A stretch of DNA of 64,000 nucleotides from JAFMJV01 sp034436555 (GCA_034436555.1 DAOTUU010000055.1:1-64000), one strand, 5' to 3'. Numbered from the stretch's first letter, positions 42,241 to 51,767 are shown. Notes: generated by a model not told the origin, from the sequence alone. Numbers and translations: made by a program.

Positions 42241-44481
42241 TCAGCGGAGCAGGGCGCACGCGCGCGGCGGCATGGGGAGCGTGCCCGGCGAGACCCGCAC
42301 CTTGGACGGGGTACCACCGCCGCCCGTGGCGACGACGGCATCCGTGGCCGCGGCGAATCGAGGGTCGCGGGTGCGCATGGACACGGGGCGGTCTGTCCAG
42401 TTCGCGGCGACGAGCGCGAGGCTTCCGTCCGGTGCGCGCCAGACGTGGTGCAGGACGGCAGGGATGCGGTGGACTCGGTCGGCGTGGGTCCAGCGCCGGG
42501 TGGGGTTGCCCGTGACCCGCACCGAACGCTCCATCCGCCCCTCCAGCAGGTACGGTCGTCCGGATCCGCGTCGGAGGGCCGCCGCGGCGCCCAGCAGGTC
42601 CGCCGCAGCCTCCCAGTCCTCGGGGTAGGGCGCCCAGTCGCCGAAGTTGACCGAGTCACGCGCCATCAACCGCCCGTCATCCTGGAGCACGCCGCCGGGC
42701 ATCGCACCCACGACGAACGCCATCGCGGTGGCCGTCGCCAGGTGGTGCGGCTCCGGCCCGAACCCGAAGCCGCCGCTGATGGGCACGAGCTCGTGGAACA
42801 GGAAGCTGTACAGCGGGATCGAGCCGCGCCACAGCGGATGTGGTGCGACGTGGCCGGTGGGCACCGAGCGCACATCGACGAGATCCAGCGCGGGGAGGTG
42901 GGGCTCGCTGATGCAGGCCTCCGCCGACAGCAGCACCCCGTCGTGGCCAGCCCCGACCCGGGCGGCGGCCCGAAGCTCCGGCAGGAACGCCTTCATGGCG
43001 TCCGTCATCCACGGGCCGGGCGCCGGCGGATGGCCGTGGTCGGTCGCATAGCACGGGAACGTGACCACACCCAGGTTCTGGTCGAAGAACTGGATCATCC
43101 GGAGGCCGATCCGGGCCAGGTCCCGGACGCAGCCGGTCGCCAGCTCCCGGGTACGCGGGACGGCGACGCAGGCGGGCAGGCTGGCGCGCCATGCCGCGTC
43201 CCAAGGTTCCTGCCACATGGAGCCGTCCGCGGTGCGGCAGACGCCCTCGGGGCCGCCGCCCGCATGGAACGCGTCCGGGTCGTCGTATCCGGTCCATCGG
43301 TGGGCCGTCGCCCAGCGGGTGCCGTTGCAGAACGTGCTCGGTGCCCAGCCGCGCTCCTGGGCGGCGATCGCGAAGGCCGCCATGGCATCCGCGCCGCCGA
43401 TGGGGGGAAGCGCGTCGGGGTAGATCCATGGCCCGTGGCGCTCCCAGGCCATCAGCACCGGGAGGACGGGTGCATCCAGGCGGGCGGCGACGCGGTCGAG
43501 GATCGGCAGGAGCTTCGGGTACGGGAGGAATGCCTCGACCGGGTCGGCGGGACCCTCGTCGTGGATGCCCTGGACGCGGATCATCAAGGGGACCGGCGCG
43601 ACTGCGATCGTGTCGGGGATCGCGCGGTGACGGAGCGGCCGGGAGGCCCATGCCTGGGCCAGCGACCAGTCGCGATAGATCGCGGCGGCGTCCTCCCACG
43701 TTCCGGCCACGGAACGGACCCGGACGTCATAGGGCACCAGCTCCGGCCCGGGCGCGACGCCGCCGACGGTGTGGGCGAAGGCGAGGCGGACCCGGTCGGC
43801 GCCGGACGCGAGCGGCTTGATGACCTTGGGCCGGCCGTCCGGGTCCGCGGCCCAGGCGAGCAGGCCGGTCGAACGGTCGAGATAGGCGAGGAACTGCGCG
43901 AACGTCAGGCCGGGGTAGTGGAGGGCGTCGATCGTCTCCGGGCGCAGCTCGAGGGCGAAGGGGGCATCGGGCTCCAGGTCGGTCGGACGGGGGCGCTCCA
44001 GGAGCTGGCCGGTCTCGAAGGGGCGCACGATCGCGTCCGTGCGACGGGTGCCCGGCGGGGTCCCCAGGCCGAGCGGCAGCCGCAGCACCGGGAAGCGGAC
44101 GTCGACGAGGCGCAGACCGCCGTCCGCGTCCAGGGACAGTCGCCAGCGGACATCGGGCGCCTGCGCCGAGCCGCTCGCGCGGAGCGTGATGCCCAGTGCG
44201 TGGCCCTCGATCGCCGGGATGCGCGTGACCACCGTCCAGTCGGGGCCGACCTGCTCCAGGCGCACCTCGCGCGGCGCGCCGGCGTCCCGGAGCGTCCGGA
44301 GCGCTCCGGACGCGTCGACGTGGCCGACCTCGACGAGCGGATCGCCCTCGCGGGACGCGATGAGCTCCCGGCGCGTGCCCCACCGGTGCCACGAGACGAG
44401 CGCGCCGGTCCCGGTATCGAAGCGCAGCGCGTCGCCGCCAGCCCGGACCCCGATCAGCGGTCGGCCTCGATGCGACTCCAC
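42241..44481 (-). CDS. DUF6259-like putative glycoside hydrolase
   Basis: A 746-residue protein with an N-terminal beta-sandwich (residues 1-240) and a TIM-barrel-like middle. Landmarks are VLPVLMAWERHGPWIYPDALPP, WAPSTFCNGTRWA, MWQEPWDAAW, RMIQFFDQNLGV, CYATDHGHPPAPGPWM, LLSAEACISEPHLPALDLVDVR and IPLYSFLFHELVPISGGFGF; the acidic residues in FFDQN and SAEACISE are candidate catalytic ones. I recognise it as the DUF6259 type seen in polysaccharide clusters. No signal peptide is visible, so it should act on imported oligosaccharides. Its start overlaps the lipocalin-like gene by 28 bp. Confidence 0.68.
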   Translation of the reverse strand: MESHRGRPLIGVRAGGDALRFDTGTGALVSWHRWGTRRELIASREGDPLVEVGHVDASGALRTLRDAGAPREVRLEQVGPDWTVVTRIPAIEGHALGITLRASGSAQAPDVRWRLSLDADGGLRLVDVRFPVLRLPLGLGTPPGTRRTDAIVRPFETGQLLERPRPTDLEPDAPFALELRPETIDALHYPGLTFAQFLAYLDRSTGLLAWAADPDGRPKVIKPLASGADRVRLAFAHTVGGVAPGPELVPYDVRVRSVAGTWEDAAAIYRDWSLAQAWASRPLRHRAIPDTIAVAPVPLMIRVQGIHDEGPADPVEAFLPYPKLLPILDRVAARLDAPVLPVLMAWERHGPWIYPDALPPIGGADAMAAFAIAAQERGWAPSTFCNGTRWATAHRWTGYDDPDAFHAGGGPEGVCRTADGSMWQEPWDAAWRASLPACVAVPRTRELATGCVRDLARIGLRMIQFFDQNLGVVTFPCYATDHGHPPAPGPWMTDAMKAFLPELRAAARVGAGHDGVLLSAEACISEPHLPALDLVDVRSVPTGHVAPHPLWRGSIPLYSFLFHELVPISGGFGFGPEPHHLATATAMAFVVGAMPGGVLQDDGRLMARDSVNFGDWAPYPEDWEAAADLLGAAAALRRGSGRPYLLEGRMERSVRVTGNPTRRWTHADRVHRIPAVLHHVWRAPDGSLALVAANWTDRPVSMRTRDPRFAAATDAVVATGGGGTPSKVRVSPGTLPMPPRACALLR

Positions 44482-44915
44482 GCGAGGACCTGTCGGGTCG
44501 TGCGGCCCCGCAGCAGGAACGGATCGGACGAGAGGACCAGCCCGGCCCCATCCGCGGAGAGCTGGACATGCCGCCGCTGGGTGGTGCCCACCCAGTTGGG
44601 GAATTGGCTCATGCGCACCTCGTGCAGGACATCCCCGCCGTCGATGCGGAAGCGCGCCGCGTAGGAGATGAAGGAGCTGAAGGCCGCCGCGCGCTGGTCA
44701 TCCGGTCCTGCCAGCATGTCCCCGCCCGCGATCGGTGCGCGATCACGCCGGCCGATGGTGGTCATCATCGTGCCGTCGGCGGTGTAGACGACGATCCCCT
44801 GCGGATCGACGCCCATGGGGTGGTCGATCGATCCGTCCTCCCCCACGGACTCCCAGGAGCGGAGCTCCCAGGCGCCCAGCAGGGACGCCCGGAGCGCGAC
44901 CTCCTCGGCGGTCAC
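44454..44915 (-). CDS. Lipocalin-like domain protein
   Basis: A 153-residue protein with the lipocalin-like pattern seen in small oxidoreductase-associated proteins: LLGAWELRSWE at the start, GIVVYTADGTMMTTIGRRDR, AAFSSFISYAARFRIDG and WVGTTQRRHVQLSADGAGLVLSSDPF. It begins at a GTG overlapping the aldo/keto reductase stop. Such barrels bind small hydrophobic ligands or act as unusual dehydratases. Function unknown. Confidence 0.72.
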   Translation of the reverse strand: MTAEEVALRASLLGAWELRSWESVGEDGSIDHPMGVDPQGIVVYTADGTMMTTIGRRDRAPIAGGDMLAGPDDQRAAAFSSFISYAARFRIDGGDVLHEVRMSQFPNWVGTTQRRHVQLSADGAGLVLSSDPFLLRGRTTRQVLAWSRIEADR

Positions 44916-45937
44916 GCGGGCACCGGCGCATCGGCCCGCAGGAGTCCCTCGTGCTTGAGCTCCGCCCAGAGGTCGGTCGGGATGGGGTGCCTGAACGCGT
45001 CCACCGTGGTCTGGACATGCCGGGGCGAGCGCGCGCCCGGGATCACCGAGGCCACCGCCGGATGGCCCAGGGGGAACTGGATGGCGGCGGCCATGAGGGG
45101 CACGCCGTGGCGCTCGCAGACCGCCTCGATCCCCTCCACGTGGGCGACGACCTCCGGCGTGGGCGGGGCGTAGTCGGACATCTTGGCGTTCCGGGAGCCT
45201 GACGCCAGGATCCCCGACTGATAGGGGGCGCCGATGATGAACCCGCATCCGCGCGCGACGGCGGCCGGGAACTCGGTCGCCAGGATCTCCTGGCGCAGCA
45301 GCGTGTAGGGCATGGCGATGAGGAAGAAGTCCAGGTCCACGAGCTCCAGGAAGCGCGGGATCAGGCCCAGGTAGTTGACGCCCGCGCCGATCGCCTTGAT
45401 GTAGCCGTGGGCGCGCAGCTCCACGATGGCACGCCATCCGCTCGTGGCGAGCTGGTTGAAGTGGTGCTGGAGTGTGGCGTCCGGCTTGTGGTACCCGAAA
45501 TCCAGGTCGTGGATGACCGCCACGTCATAGAACGGCAGACCCAGTCGCAGCTGGCTCTGCTCATACGCCCGCATGATGCCGTCATAGGAATAGTCGAAGA
45601 TCACGTCGAACAGGGTGGGTGCCTTCCAGGGCGACAGGTCCGTGTCGGAGCCCGGCACCTGGTGCTTGAGGTAGCGACCGATCTTCGTGGACAGGATGTA
45701 CTCATCCCTGGGTCGATAGCGGAGACCTGCGCCGGTGCGCAGCTCCGACAGTCCGCGGCCATACCAGGGCGCCGTGTCGAAGTACCGGATGCCGCTGTCC
45801 CAGGCCGCCTGGACGGTGTCCAGCGCGTCCCGCTCCGGGACCTCGTGGAACAGGCTGCCGTAGGAGGCGCCGCCCAGGCCCAGCTGGGTGACCTGGACGC
45901 CGCTCTTGCCGAGTGGACGAGTCTGCGTGGGATCCAT
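44912..45937 (-). CDS. Aldo/keto reductase (D-threo-aldose/L-fucose dehydrogenase-like)
   Basis: A 341-residue AKR. RYFDTAPWYGRGLSE carries Asp and catalytic Tyr, ILSTKIG the Lys, and DVAVIHDLDF the His, completing the tetrad. GHPAVASVIPGARSPRHV binds the cofactor tail. The pattern matches the group oxidising L-fucose, D-arabinose and related sugars to lactones. It follows two SDR genes and RhaM in the operon with the CUT2 transporter, so oxidation of the imported sugar at C1 is the likely job. Confidence 0.82.
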   Translation of the reverse strand: MDPTQTRPLGKSGVQVTQLGLGGASYGSLFHEVPERDALDTVQAAWDSGIRYFDTAPWYGRGLSELRTGAGLRYRPRDEYILSTKIGRYLKHQVPGSDTDLSPWKAPTLFDVIFDYSYDGIMRAYEQSQLRLGLPFYDVAVIHDLDFGYHKPDATLQHHFNQLATSGWRAIVELRAHGYIKAIGAGVNYLGLIPRFLELVDLDFFLIAMPYTLLRQEILATEFPAAVARGCGFIIGAPYQSGILASGSRNAKMSDYAPPTPEVVAHVEGIEAVCERHGVPLMAAAIQFPLGHPAVASVIPGARSPRHVQTTVDAFRHPIPTDLWAELKHEGLLRADAPVPA

Positions 45938-45975
45938 GCCGCTCCGTGTCCTGTGCGTCCCGGCTCAGCGCCGGG

Positions 45976-46719
45976 TCAATGCCATTCCGAGGTGGGGAAG
46001 AACAGGGTCCGCTTGACCAGCACCGACCGGGGCAGCCGGAGCTGGAGCATCAGGGTCTCCGCGACATCCTCCGGGCGCATCAGCGTGGCGCGCGAGTCGC
46101 TGCCGATTCGATGGATGTCCTGGTTGAGGTCATCCCAGAAGGGCGTGTCGATGCCGCCCGGGCAGAGCGTGCAGACCCGCACGCCCCGGGATGTGACCTC
46201 CTGTGCGAGGCACTCCATGAAGCCGACGACGGCCCATTTGGTGGCGCAGTAACCGGACCAGTCGGGGTAGCCCCTGGTTCCGCCGGCGCTCGCGATCGCG
46301 ACGATGTCGCCGCGGCCGCGATCCAGCATCCCGGGCAGCACCGCCCTGACCGCGTGCGCGGTGCCCAGGTAGTTCGTCTCCATCATCGCGCGCCAGTCTG
46401 CGGGGTCCGCCTCCGCGACCGGGCCGATGATGCCGATGCCGGCGTTCGTGACGAGGATGTCGACAGGGCCCAGGATGTTCTGCGCCTTGCCGACCGCACG
46501 CTCCACCGACGCAGGATCGGTGACGTCCCCGGCCACCGCATAGCACGGCGAGCCGGTGCCGCTCAGCTCCGCGGCGGTCGCCCGCGACGCCTTGATGTCC
46601 CGGCCGAGGATGGCGACGGATGCGCCCTCCGCGGCGAGCCGGGCGGCGATGGCCCGGCCCAGCCCGCGGGTGGCGCCGGTGACGAGCGCGACCTGGCCGT
46701 CAAGCGCGGGGATGCTCAT
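45976..46719 (-). CDS. SDR-family oxidoreductase
   Basis: A 247-residue SDR with VTGATRGLGRAIA, VTNAGIGIIG, IVAIASAGGTRGYPDWSGYCATKWA and RVCTLCPGGIDTPFW. The catalytic Ser and Tyr/Lys are present. The end (VLVKRTLFFPTSEWH) lacks the DGG signature, as in some epimerase/reductase-type SDRs. ATG 46719 is one base after the stop of the previous SDR. It is part of the ten-gene leftward operon. Confidence 0.84.
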   Translation of the reverse strand: MSIPALDGQVALVTGATRGLGRAIAARLAAEGASVAILGRDIKASRATAAELSGTGSPCYAVAGDVTDPASVERAVGKAQNILGPVDILVTNAGIGIIGPVAEADPADWRAMMETNYLGTAHAVRAVLPGMLDRGRGDIVAIASAGGTRGYPDWSGYCATKWAVVGFMECLAQEVTSRGVRVCTLCPGGIDTPFWDDLNQDIHRIGSDSRATLMRPEDVAETLMLQLRLPRSVLVKRTLFFPTSEWH

Positions 46720-46720
46720 G

Positions 46721-47554
46721 TCACTCGCCATCCTTGATCCAGGGTCGGGCCTCCGACGGTTTGTCCCAGCTGGCGATGGGTGCCTGGAGCGGATCTGCCA
46801 CCCAGCAGAACTCGCCGTTCCGGGCGCCGCCCGCATCCGAGGTCAGCTCCAGCACCAGGTCCACGGCCTTGTGGGGCGGGTCGCCGCCGGTGTCCTGGAC
46901 CCACCGGACCCAGGCCCGGTACGCGTCCGCCTCGGGACCCATGGCGTCCACCTTGGCCTTGATGTCCGCCCACATGTCGGTCTTGACGTCACCCGGGTGG
47001 ATGACGTTCGCGGTCACGCCGGAGCCCGCGATCTCCGCGGCGAGGTGGCGGGTGAGCTGGTTGAGCGCCACCTTGGCCGTGCCGTAGGCGCTGTTGAGCG
47101 GTCCGGGCGGATGGAGCGACGCTGCGGAGGTGACGTTCACGATGCGCCCCCAGCCGGCGTCCAGCATCCCCGCGAGGAAGTGGCGGATGGTCAGGTACGG
47201 CGCGATCGCGTCGATCGTCACGGTGCGCACCCAATCCGCCGGGTCGCCGTCCTTGATGAGCGCGATGGGTCCGAACACGCCCGCCGCGTTGACGAGGATG
47301 GTGGGCGACCCGAAGCGCTCGCGGACATCCGCCGCGAGCCGCTCCACGGACGCGCCGTCCGAGACATCCGCCGCGATCCCCGTGACGCCTCCCGCCGAAT
47401 CTGCCGCCAGGAGTTCCGTCTCACGAAGCTGGTCCGCGTTCCGAGCGACCGCGATGACGGTGGCGCCGCGCGCCGCGAGGCCGAGCGCCACGCCCCGGCC
47501 CAGGCCCCGGCCACCACCCGTGACGACCGCGATCCGTCCCAGTTGATCGGCCAT
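46721..47554 (-). CDS. SDR-family oxidoreductase
   Basis: A 277-residue SDR with VTGGGRGLGRGVA, VNAAGVFGP, IVNVTSAASLHPPGPLNSAYGTAKVA and NVIHPGDVKTDMW. The C terminus (residues 225-277) is longer than usual, with GGARNGEFCWVADP replacing the DGG end. It lies next to RhaM and another SDR. A sugar or sugar-lactone dehydrogenase role is inferred from context. Confidence 0.83.
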   Translation of the reverse strand: MADQLGRIAVVTGGGRGLGRGVALGLAARGATVIAVARNADQLRETELLAADSAGGVTGIAADVSDGASVERLAADVRERFGSPTILVNAAGVFGPIALIKDGDPADWVRTVTIDAIAPYLTIRHFLAGMLDAGWGRIVNVTSAASLHPPGPLNSAYGTAKVALNQLTRHLAAEIAGSGVTANVIHPGDVKTDMWADIKAKVDAMGPEADAYRAWVRWVQDTGGDPPHKAVDLVLELTSDAGGARNGEFCWVADPLQAPIASWDKPSEARPWIKDGE

Positions 47555-47559
47555 CGCGC

Positions 47560-47886
47560 TCAGGCCTTCCCAGCGCTCGTCTCGAGGTGGAACACCTCGT
47601 TGACCACGGACGAGTCGACGATGCCCTCTGCGGTGAACTCCATCAGCGGGTTCATCAGCTCGCCCCATCGGTCATGGACCCCGGTGTGCCACAGCCGGTC
47701 CCAGGCCCCCTCATCGGTGATCTCGGAGTAGAGGAACAGGACCGGGTCGCGCTCGAAGATGGTGATCTGCCCGATGCCCTGGCGCTCGATCTCCGCGACC
47801 AGCTCCGGCCAGATGTTGTCGTGCCAGTGCCGGTACTGCGCCAGGCCGCCGGGCTTGAGACGCATCGTGAAGGCTCGGCGGATCAT
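47560..47886 (-). CDS. L-rhamnose mutarotase (RhaM-like)
   Basis: A 108-residue RhaM-family protein. Tyr18 and His22 in LAQYRHWHDNIWPEL are the catalytic pair, and IGQITIFERDPVLFLYSEI the family strand. It overlaps the ATPase gene by four bases (ATGA), directly tying anomer conversion to sugar import. It is the fourth RhaM domain in the window. Confidence 0.87.
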   Translation of the reverse strand: MIRRAFTMRLKPGGLAQYRHWHDNIWPELVAEIERQGIGQITIFERDPVLFLYSEITDEGAWDRLWHTGVHDRWGELMNPLMEFTAEGIVDSSVVNEVFHLETSAGKA

Positions 47887-49526
47887 GGTGTTCCCTCCTC
47901 CTGGATGGATGCGGTGACGGCCGCCGCCCGCTCCATGGGCTGGCCGGTGTTGATCGCATGCAGGACCTCGCGGTTGCTGGTGGTGGCGCCGTCGAGCTCC
48001 AGCGCCAGGTGGCCACGGTAGAGCACGAGGATGCGGTCGGCGAGGCCGACCAGCTCCGGCAGCTCCGTGGATCGGAACAGCACGATCCGCCCCTCGTCCG
48101 CGAGCGTCCGGATGAGCTGGTAGATCTCGCGCTTGGCACCCACATCCACACCGCGTGTCGGGTCGTCAAGAAGCATCAGGCGCGGCGCCACCTCCAGCCA
48201 TTTGCCGATGACCACCTTCTGCTGGTTGCCGCCCGACAGGGAGCTCGCCGGATCCTCGGCGTGGTTGACCTTGATGCGCAGCCGCTCGATCTGGTGGCGC
48301 GCGGCGTCGCGCATCTCGCCCGGCCGCAGCCAGGGGGTGCGCGACGGGAGCGCCCCCACGCGGACGACGCTGATGTTGCGCACGATGCTCCGGTCCAGCA
48401 TCAGCCCCTGGTGGCGCCGGTCCGCGGGGACGAGCGACACGCCCCGTCGTGACGCGCTGGCCGGTGAGCCAGGGAGGCCGCCGTCATCAGGGTACCTGAC
48501 GCTGCCCGCGGTGGCCCGGCGCGTCCCGAACAGCACGCCCAGCAGGCTGGCCACGCCCGACCCTTCCAGACCCGCCAGACCGACGATCTCGCCCGCCTGC
48601 GCCGTGAACGACGCGCCGACCAGCTCCTCACCGACCGACAGGTTCCGCACCACCAGCGCCTGACCGGAGGCCGTCGGGGGGATGCCCGACGTCCCGACGG
48701 CCACTCGTGGTCGCCGCTCCGGAAACAGGTCTCCCTGGGCCTGTCCGACCATCGCACCCACCACGTCGGCGATGGTGAGGTCCGCCCGGTCACGGGTCCA
48801 CACGAGTCGCCCGTTGCGCATCACGGTCACCCGGTCCGCGATCTGGAACACCTCCTCCAGGCGGTGGGAGACGTAGAGCATCGTCATGCCGTCGGCGCGC
48901 AGATCGCGCAGGACCGTGAACAGGCGTTCCGTCTCGTGCTCGTTGAGCGCGGAGTTGGGCTCATCGAGGATCAGCACGCGGGGCCGCTCCAGGACGACGC
49001 GGCTGATCTCCACCAGCTGCCGCTCGTCGAGATCCAGCTCTCCGACGAGGGTGTCCGGATCCGCGCGCAGGCCGATGCGCGCCAGGATCGGCTCAGCGGC
49101 TGCGCGCATCGCCGCGCGATCGACCAGGCCGTGCCGCGTGGGCTGCCGGTCGGGGAACAGGTTGGCGAGGATGGAGCGGTCCGGGAACAGGCTCAGCTCC
49201 TGGTAGACGATGCCGATGCCCGCCCGGCGCGCGTCCTGCGGTGACCCGATCGCGACCCCCCGCCCGTCGATCGTGATCGTCCCGGCATCCGCCCTCACGG
49301 CGCCTGCCAGGATCTTCATGAGCGTGGACTTGCCGGCGCCGTTCTCGCCGATGATCGCGTGGACCGTGCCGCGTTCCACCGCGAGGTCCATGCCCACGAG
49401 CGCCTTGATGCCGCCATACGACTTGGACAGCCCGGCGACGGCGATCGCGGGATCCGCGACCGCCGTGCCGGACACGGCGGACGGCAGCCCCTGGTCAGTC
49501 GACCGCGGACCGCCGCCCGTGCCCAT
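47883..49526 (-). CDS. CUT2 sugar ABC transporter ATPase (RbsA/XylG-like)
   Basis: A 547-residue duplicated ATPase. Domain 1: Walker A GENGAGKST, Q-loop VYQELSLFPD, Walker B VLILDEPNSALN and VSHRLEEV. Domain 2: degenerate P-loop GLAGLEGSGVASLLGVLFG, signature LSGGNQQKVVIGKWL, Walker B LMLLDDPTRGVD, and STELPEL instead of the H-loop, all normal for RbsA-type proteins. It is the only such ATPase in the window and may also energise the orphan permease at 18122. Confidence 0.92.
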   Translation of the reverse strand: MGTGGGPRSTDQGLPSAVSGTAVADPAIAVAGLSKSYGGIKALVGMDLAVERGTVHAIIGENGAGKSTLMKILAGAVRADAGTITIDGRGVAIGSPQDARRAGIGIVYQELSLFPDRSILANLFPDRQPTRHGLVDRAAMRAAAEPILARIGLRADPDTLVGELDLDERQLVEISRVVLERPRVLILDEPNSALNEHETERLFTVLRDLRADGMTMLYVSHRLEEVFQIADRVTVMRNGRLVWTRDRADLTIADVVGAMVGQAQGDLFPERRPRVAVGTSGIPPTASGQALVVRNLSVGEELVGASFTAQAGEIVGLAGLEGSGVASLLGVLFGTRRATAGSVRYPDDGGLPGSPASASRRGVSLVPADRRHQGLMLDRSIVRNISVVRVGALPSRTPWLRPGEMRDAARHQIERLRIKVNHAEDPASSLSGGNQQKVVIGKWLEVAPRLMLLDDPTRGVDVGAKREIYQLIRTLADEGRIVLFRSTELPELVGLADRILVLYRGHLALELDGATTSNREVLHAINTGQPMERAAAVTASIQEEGTP

Positions 49527-49531
49527 GGGTG

Positions 49532-50641
49532 CTACTTGGACTCGTTCTCGATGGGCTCGAGCGCCTCCGCCCAGTTCGCGATCACACCGTCCACCAGCGG
49601 CTGGTAGTACGCGCGCGCCGCGGCCGGGTCGGCTGCGATCGCCTCCAGTTCCTCGAACGTGAGCGCCGGCAGCCCGTACGGCTCGGTGACCGAGTCCTTG
49701 GTCACGATCTCCGTGCCTGCGTCCAGGAACCCGCCGGCCGTCAGGTCCACGGTCGACGCTCCGGTGATGGTGTCGTACAGCATCTTGATGGGCAGGTAGC
49801 CCTGCATGAACGGGGTCTGGCCCAGGCTGATGTAGGCGTTGCCCTCCTTCAGCTGGAGCAGGTTCTCAGCGGTGAGGTCATAGCCGCCCGACACGAACGG
49901 GGTGTCCGGGTTGGCGGCCTGGAGCTGCCCCAGGCTGTTCACATCGAACGCGCAGAGGCCGACCATCGCCGCGATGTCCGGGTTGGCGGTCAGGATGGCC
50001 TCCCATGCCGCGTAGTTGTCCGTGGTGGTGGCCTTCACGTCGGACGGCCCGACCACGCTGATGCCGGCAGCGGCGGCGAGGGCCTCCAGGACACCCGCCT
50101 GGCGGTTCTCCAGCACCGGGAAGCCGGGGAAGCAGTTGCCGACCGCGACCTTGCCGGCCGCCGACGCGGCGCCGCCCAGCCTGTCCACGATCGCCTGGCC
50201 CAGGATGCGCCCGGACTGCTTGGAGCGCTCGCCGACGTACGGCGCCTTGACGCCGGTGTCCAGCAGGTTGAACTGGACCACCGGGATGCCGCTGTCGATG
50301 ATGGCGTTGATGGGGTCGGCGAGGGTGGACCCGGGCACGGACGTGGCGATGCCCTGGACGCCCGAGTCCGCCAGACCCTGGATGAGGCTCATCTGCTCGT
50401 TGGGGTCACCGCCGTCCGGGCCCACGACCTGGAGCTCCACGCCCAGGTCCGCGGCGGCGAAGTTGGCCCCGTCGATGATCTGCTGGATGAATGGGTTGCC
50501 CTTGACGTGGGTCACGAAACCGAGCTTGATGGTCTGGCCCGTGCCCGCCGACGGGCTCTGGGCCGTGGCGACCGGTCCCGCGACCATCGCCACCGCGAGT
50601 GCGACGCCCGAGAGGGCGGCGAACCGCTTCGTGTTCGACAT
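49532..50641 (-). CDS. Sugar-binding protein of a CUT2 ABC transporter
   Basis: A 369-residue binding protein with a signal peptide (cleavage near ATAQS), then IKLGFVTHVKGNPFIQQIIDGANFAAADLG, PGGTLADPINAII-like PVVQFNLLDTG, and VGNCFPGFPVLENRQAGVLEAL, the two-lobed ribose-binding fold. It lies between permease and ATPase genes. Its lobes differ clearly from the protein at 20044, so it probably binds a different sugar. Confidence 0.88.
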   Translation of the reverse strand: MSNTKRFAALSGVALAVAMVAGPVATAQSPSAGTGQTIKLGFVTHVKGNPFIQQIIDGANFAAADLGVELQVVGPDGGDPNEQMSLIQGLADSGVQGIATSVPGSTLADPINAIIDSGIPVVQFNLLDTGVKAPYVGERSKQSGRILGQAIVDRLGGAASAAGKVAVGNCFPGFPVLENRQAGVLEALAAAAGISVVGPSDVKATTTDNYAAWEAILTANPDIAAMVGLCAFDVNSLGQLQAANPDTPFVSGGYDLTAENLLQLKEGNAYISLGQTPFMQGYLPIKMLYDTITGASTVDLTAGGFLDAGTEIVTKDSVTEPYGLPALTFEELEAIAADPAAARAYYQPLVDGVIANWAEALEPIENESK

Positions 50642-50765
50642 TCAGAACCTCCTCTGTGTGCCGGTCCCGGCGCAGCAAGCCTGCCCGGGACGTGTGCCAG
50701 CTCGCCTGTCACCGTCGGTGCTCGGGGTCCCTCCTTCCTCGCTCATCGGTCGGGTGCGCCATCGC

Positions 50766-51767
50766 TCATCCCGCATCGACCACGTCGCGCGCGCGACGGG
50801 TGCGCTGCCGGCGGACGAGCTGGTCGACGGCCACCGCCACGAGCACGGCGGCGCCCGTCACGAAGATCGACCATTTGGCATCGATGTTCAGGAACAGGAT
50901 GCCGCTCTGGATCGCCTGGATGATGACGGCGCCCAGCACGGCGCCCAGGATCGTGCCCCGTCCGCCCGACAGCGGCGTGCCGCCGATGATGACCGCGGCC
51001 ACGACGGGCAGCAGGAAGGCGTCGCCGGTGCTCGTGTCGATGGCGCCCCGGTCGCCGAAGAAGATCATGCCCGCGAGGCCCGCCACGAGGCCCATCAGGA
51101 CCAGCACGGCGATGCGCGTCCGGTCGGTGGCGATGCCCGACAGGCGCGCGGCGTCCGGGTTGGAGCCCATCGCCTGGACGCGGTAGCCGAAGCGGGTCCG
51201 CTGGAGCAGCACGTGCATCACGACCGCCAGCAGCACGAACGCGATGGCCACCATGGGGATGAAGCCCAGCAGCCGGGCATCCCACATCGTGAAGAAGGGC
51301 GCCTCCTTGTCCGGCGCGAGCACGGCCTTCGACTCGTTCACCACGAGCGACAGCCCGCGGTACACCGACAGCGTGCCCAGGGTGATGATGATCACCGGGA
51401 TGCGCAGCCGGACCGCGAGCACGCCGTTGACGAGGCCAAGCAGTCCCCCGAACGCGATGCCGCACAGCGCGGCGAGCCAGGGGTCCAGGCCCGCGATCAT
51501 CAGCTTGCCGCCGATGACCGCCGAGAAGTTGAACATCCAGCCGACCGACAGGTCGATGTCGCGGATGACGACCACGAACACCATGCCCACCGCGAGCATC
51601 CCGATGAACGCGCCGTTGGACAGCAGCTGGGCGAGCGACTTGGGCTGGAGGAACAGCGGGTTGGCGGCACCGATGAACACGATCAGCGCGACGAGCGCGA
51701 TGATCACGCCCGCCTCCTCCGGGATGCGGCCGCGCCAGGTGCGACGCGCCGGGGCCGTGACCGTCAC
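50766..51767 (-). CDS. CUT2 sugar ABC transporter permease
   Basis: A 333-residue permease with about ten membrane segments: FVVVIRDIDLSVGWMFNFSAVIGG, LGTLSVYRGLSLVVNES, RVQAMGSNPDAARLSGIATDR, and VVAAVIIGGTPLSGGRGTILGAVLGAV, the RbsC-type pattern. It is the first gene of the long leftward operon that runs to the glycosidase at 42241. The LacI-like operator at 51853 lies 86 bp upstream. Confidence 0.9.
   Translation of the reverse strand: MTVTAPARRTWRGRIPEEAGVIIALVALIVFIGAANPLFLQPKSLAQLLSNGAFIGMLAVGMVFVVVIRDIDLSVGWMFNFSAVIGGKLMIAGLDPWLAALCGIAFGGLLGLVNGVLAVRLRIPVIIITLGTLSVYRGLSLVVNESKAVLAPDKEAPFFTMWDARLLGFIPMVAIAFVLLAVVMHVLLQRTRFGYRVQAMGSNPDAARLSGIATDRTRIAVLVLMGLVAGLAGMIFFGDRGAIDTSTGDAFLLPVVAAVIIGGTPLSGGRGTILGAVLGAVIIQAIQSGILFLNIDAKWSIFVTGAAVLVAVAVDQLVRRQRTRRARDVVDAG

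Noticed and set aside
42181..44664. 827-residue rightward frame opposite the glycosidase-like gene
   Set aside because: No motifs, and its codon pattern is that of an antisense shadow.
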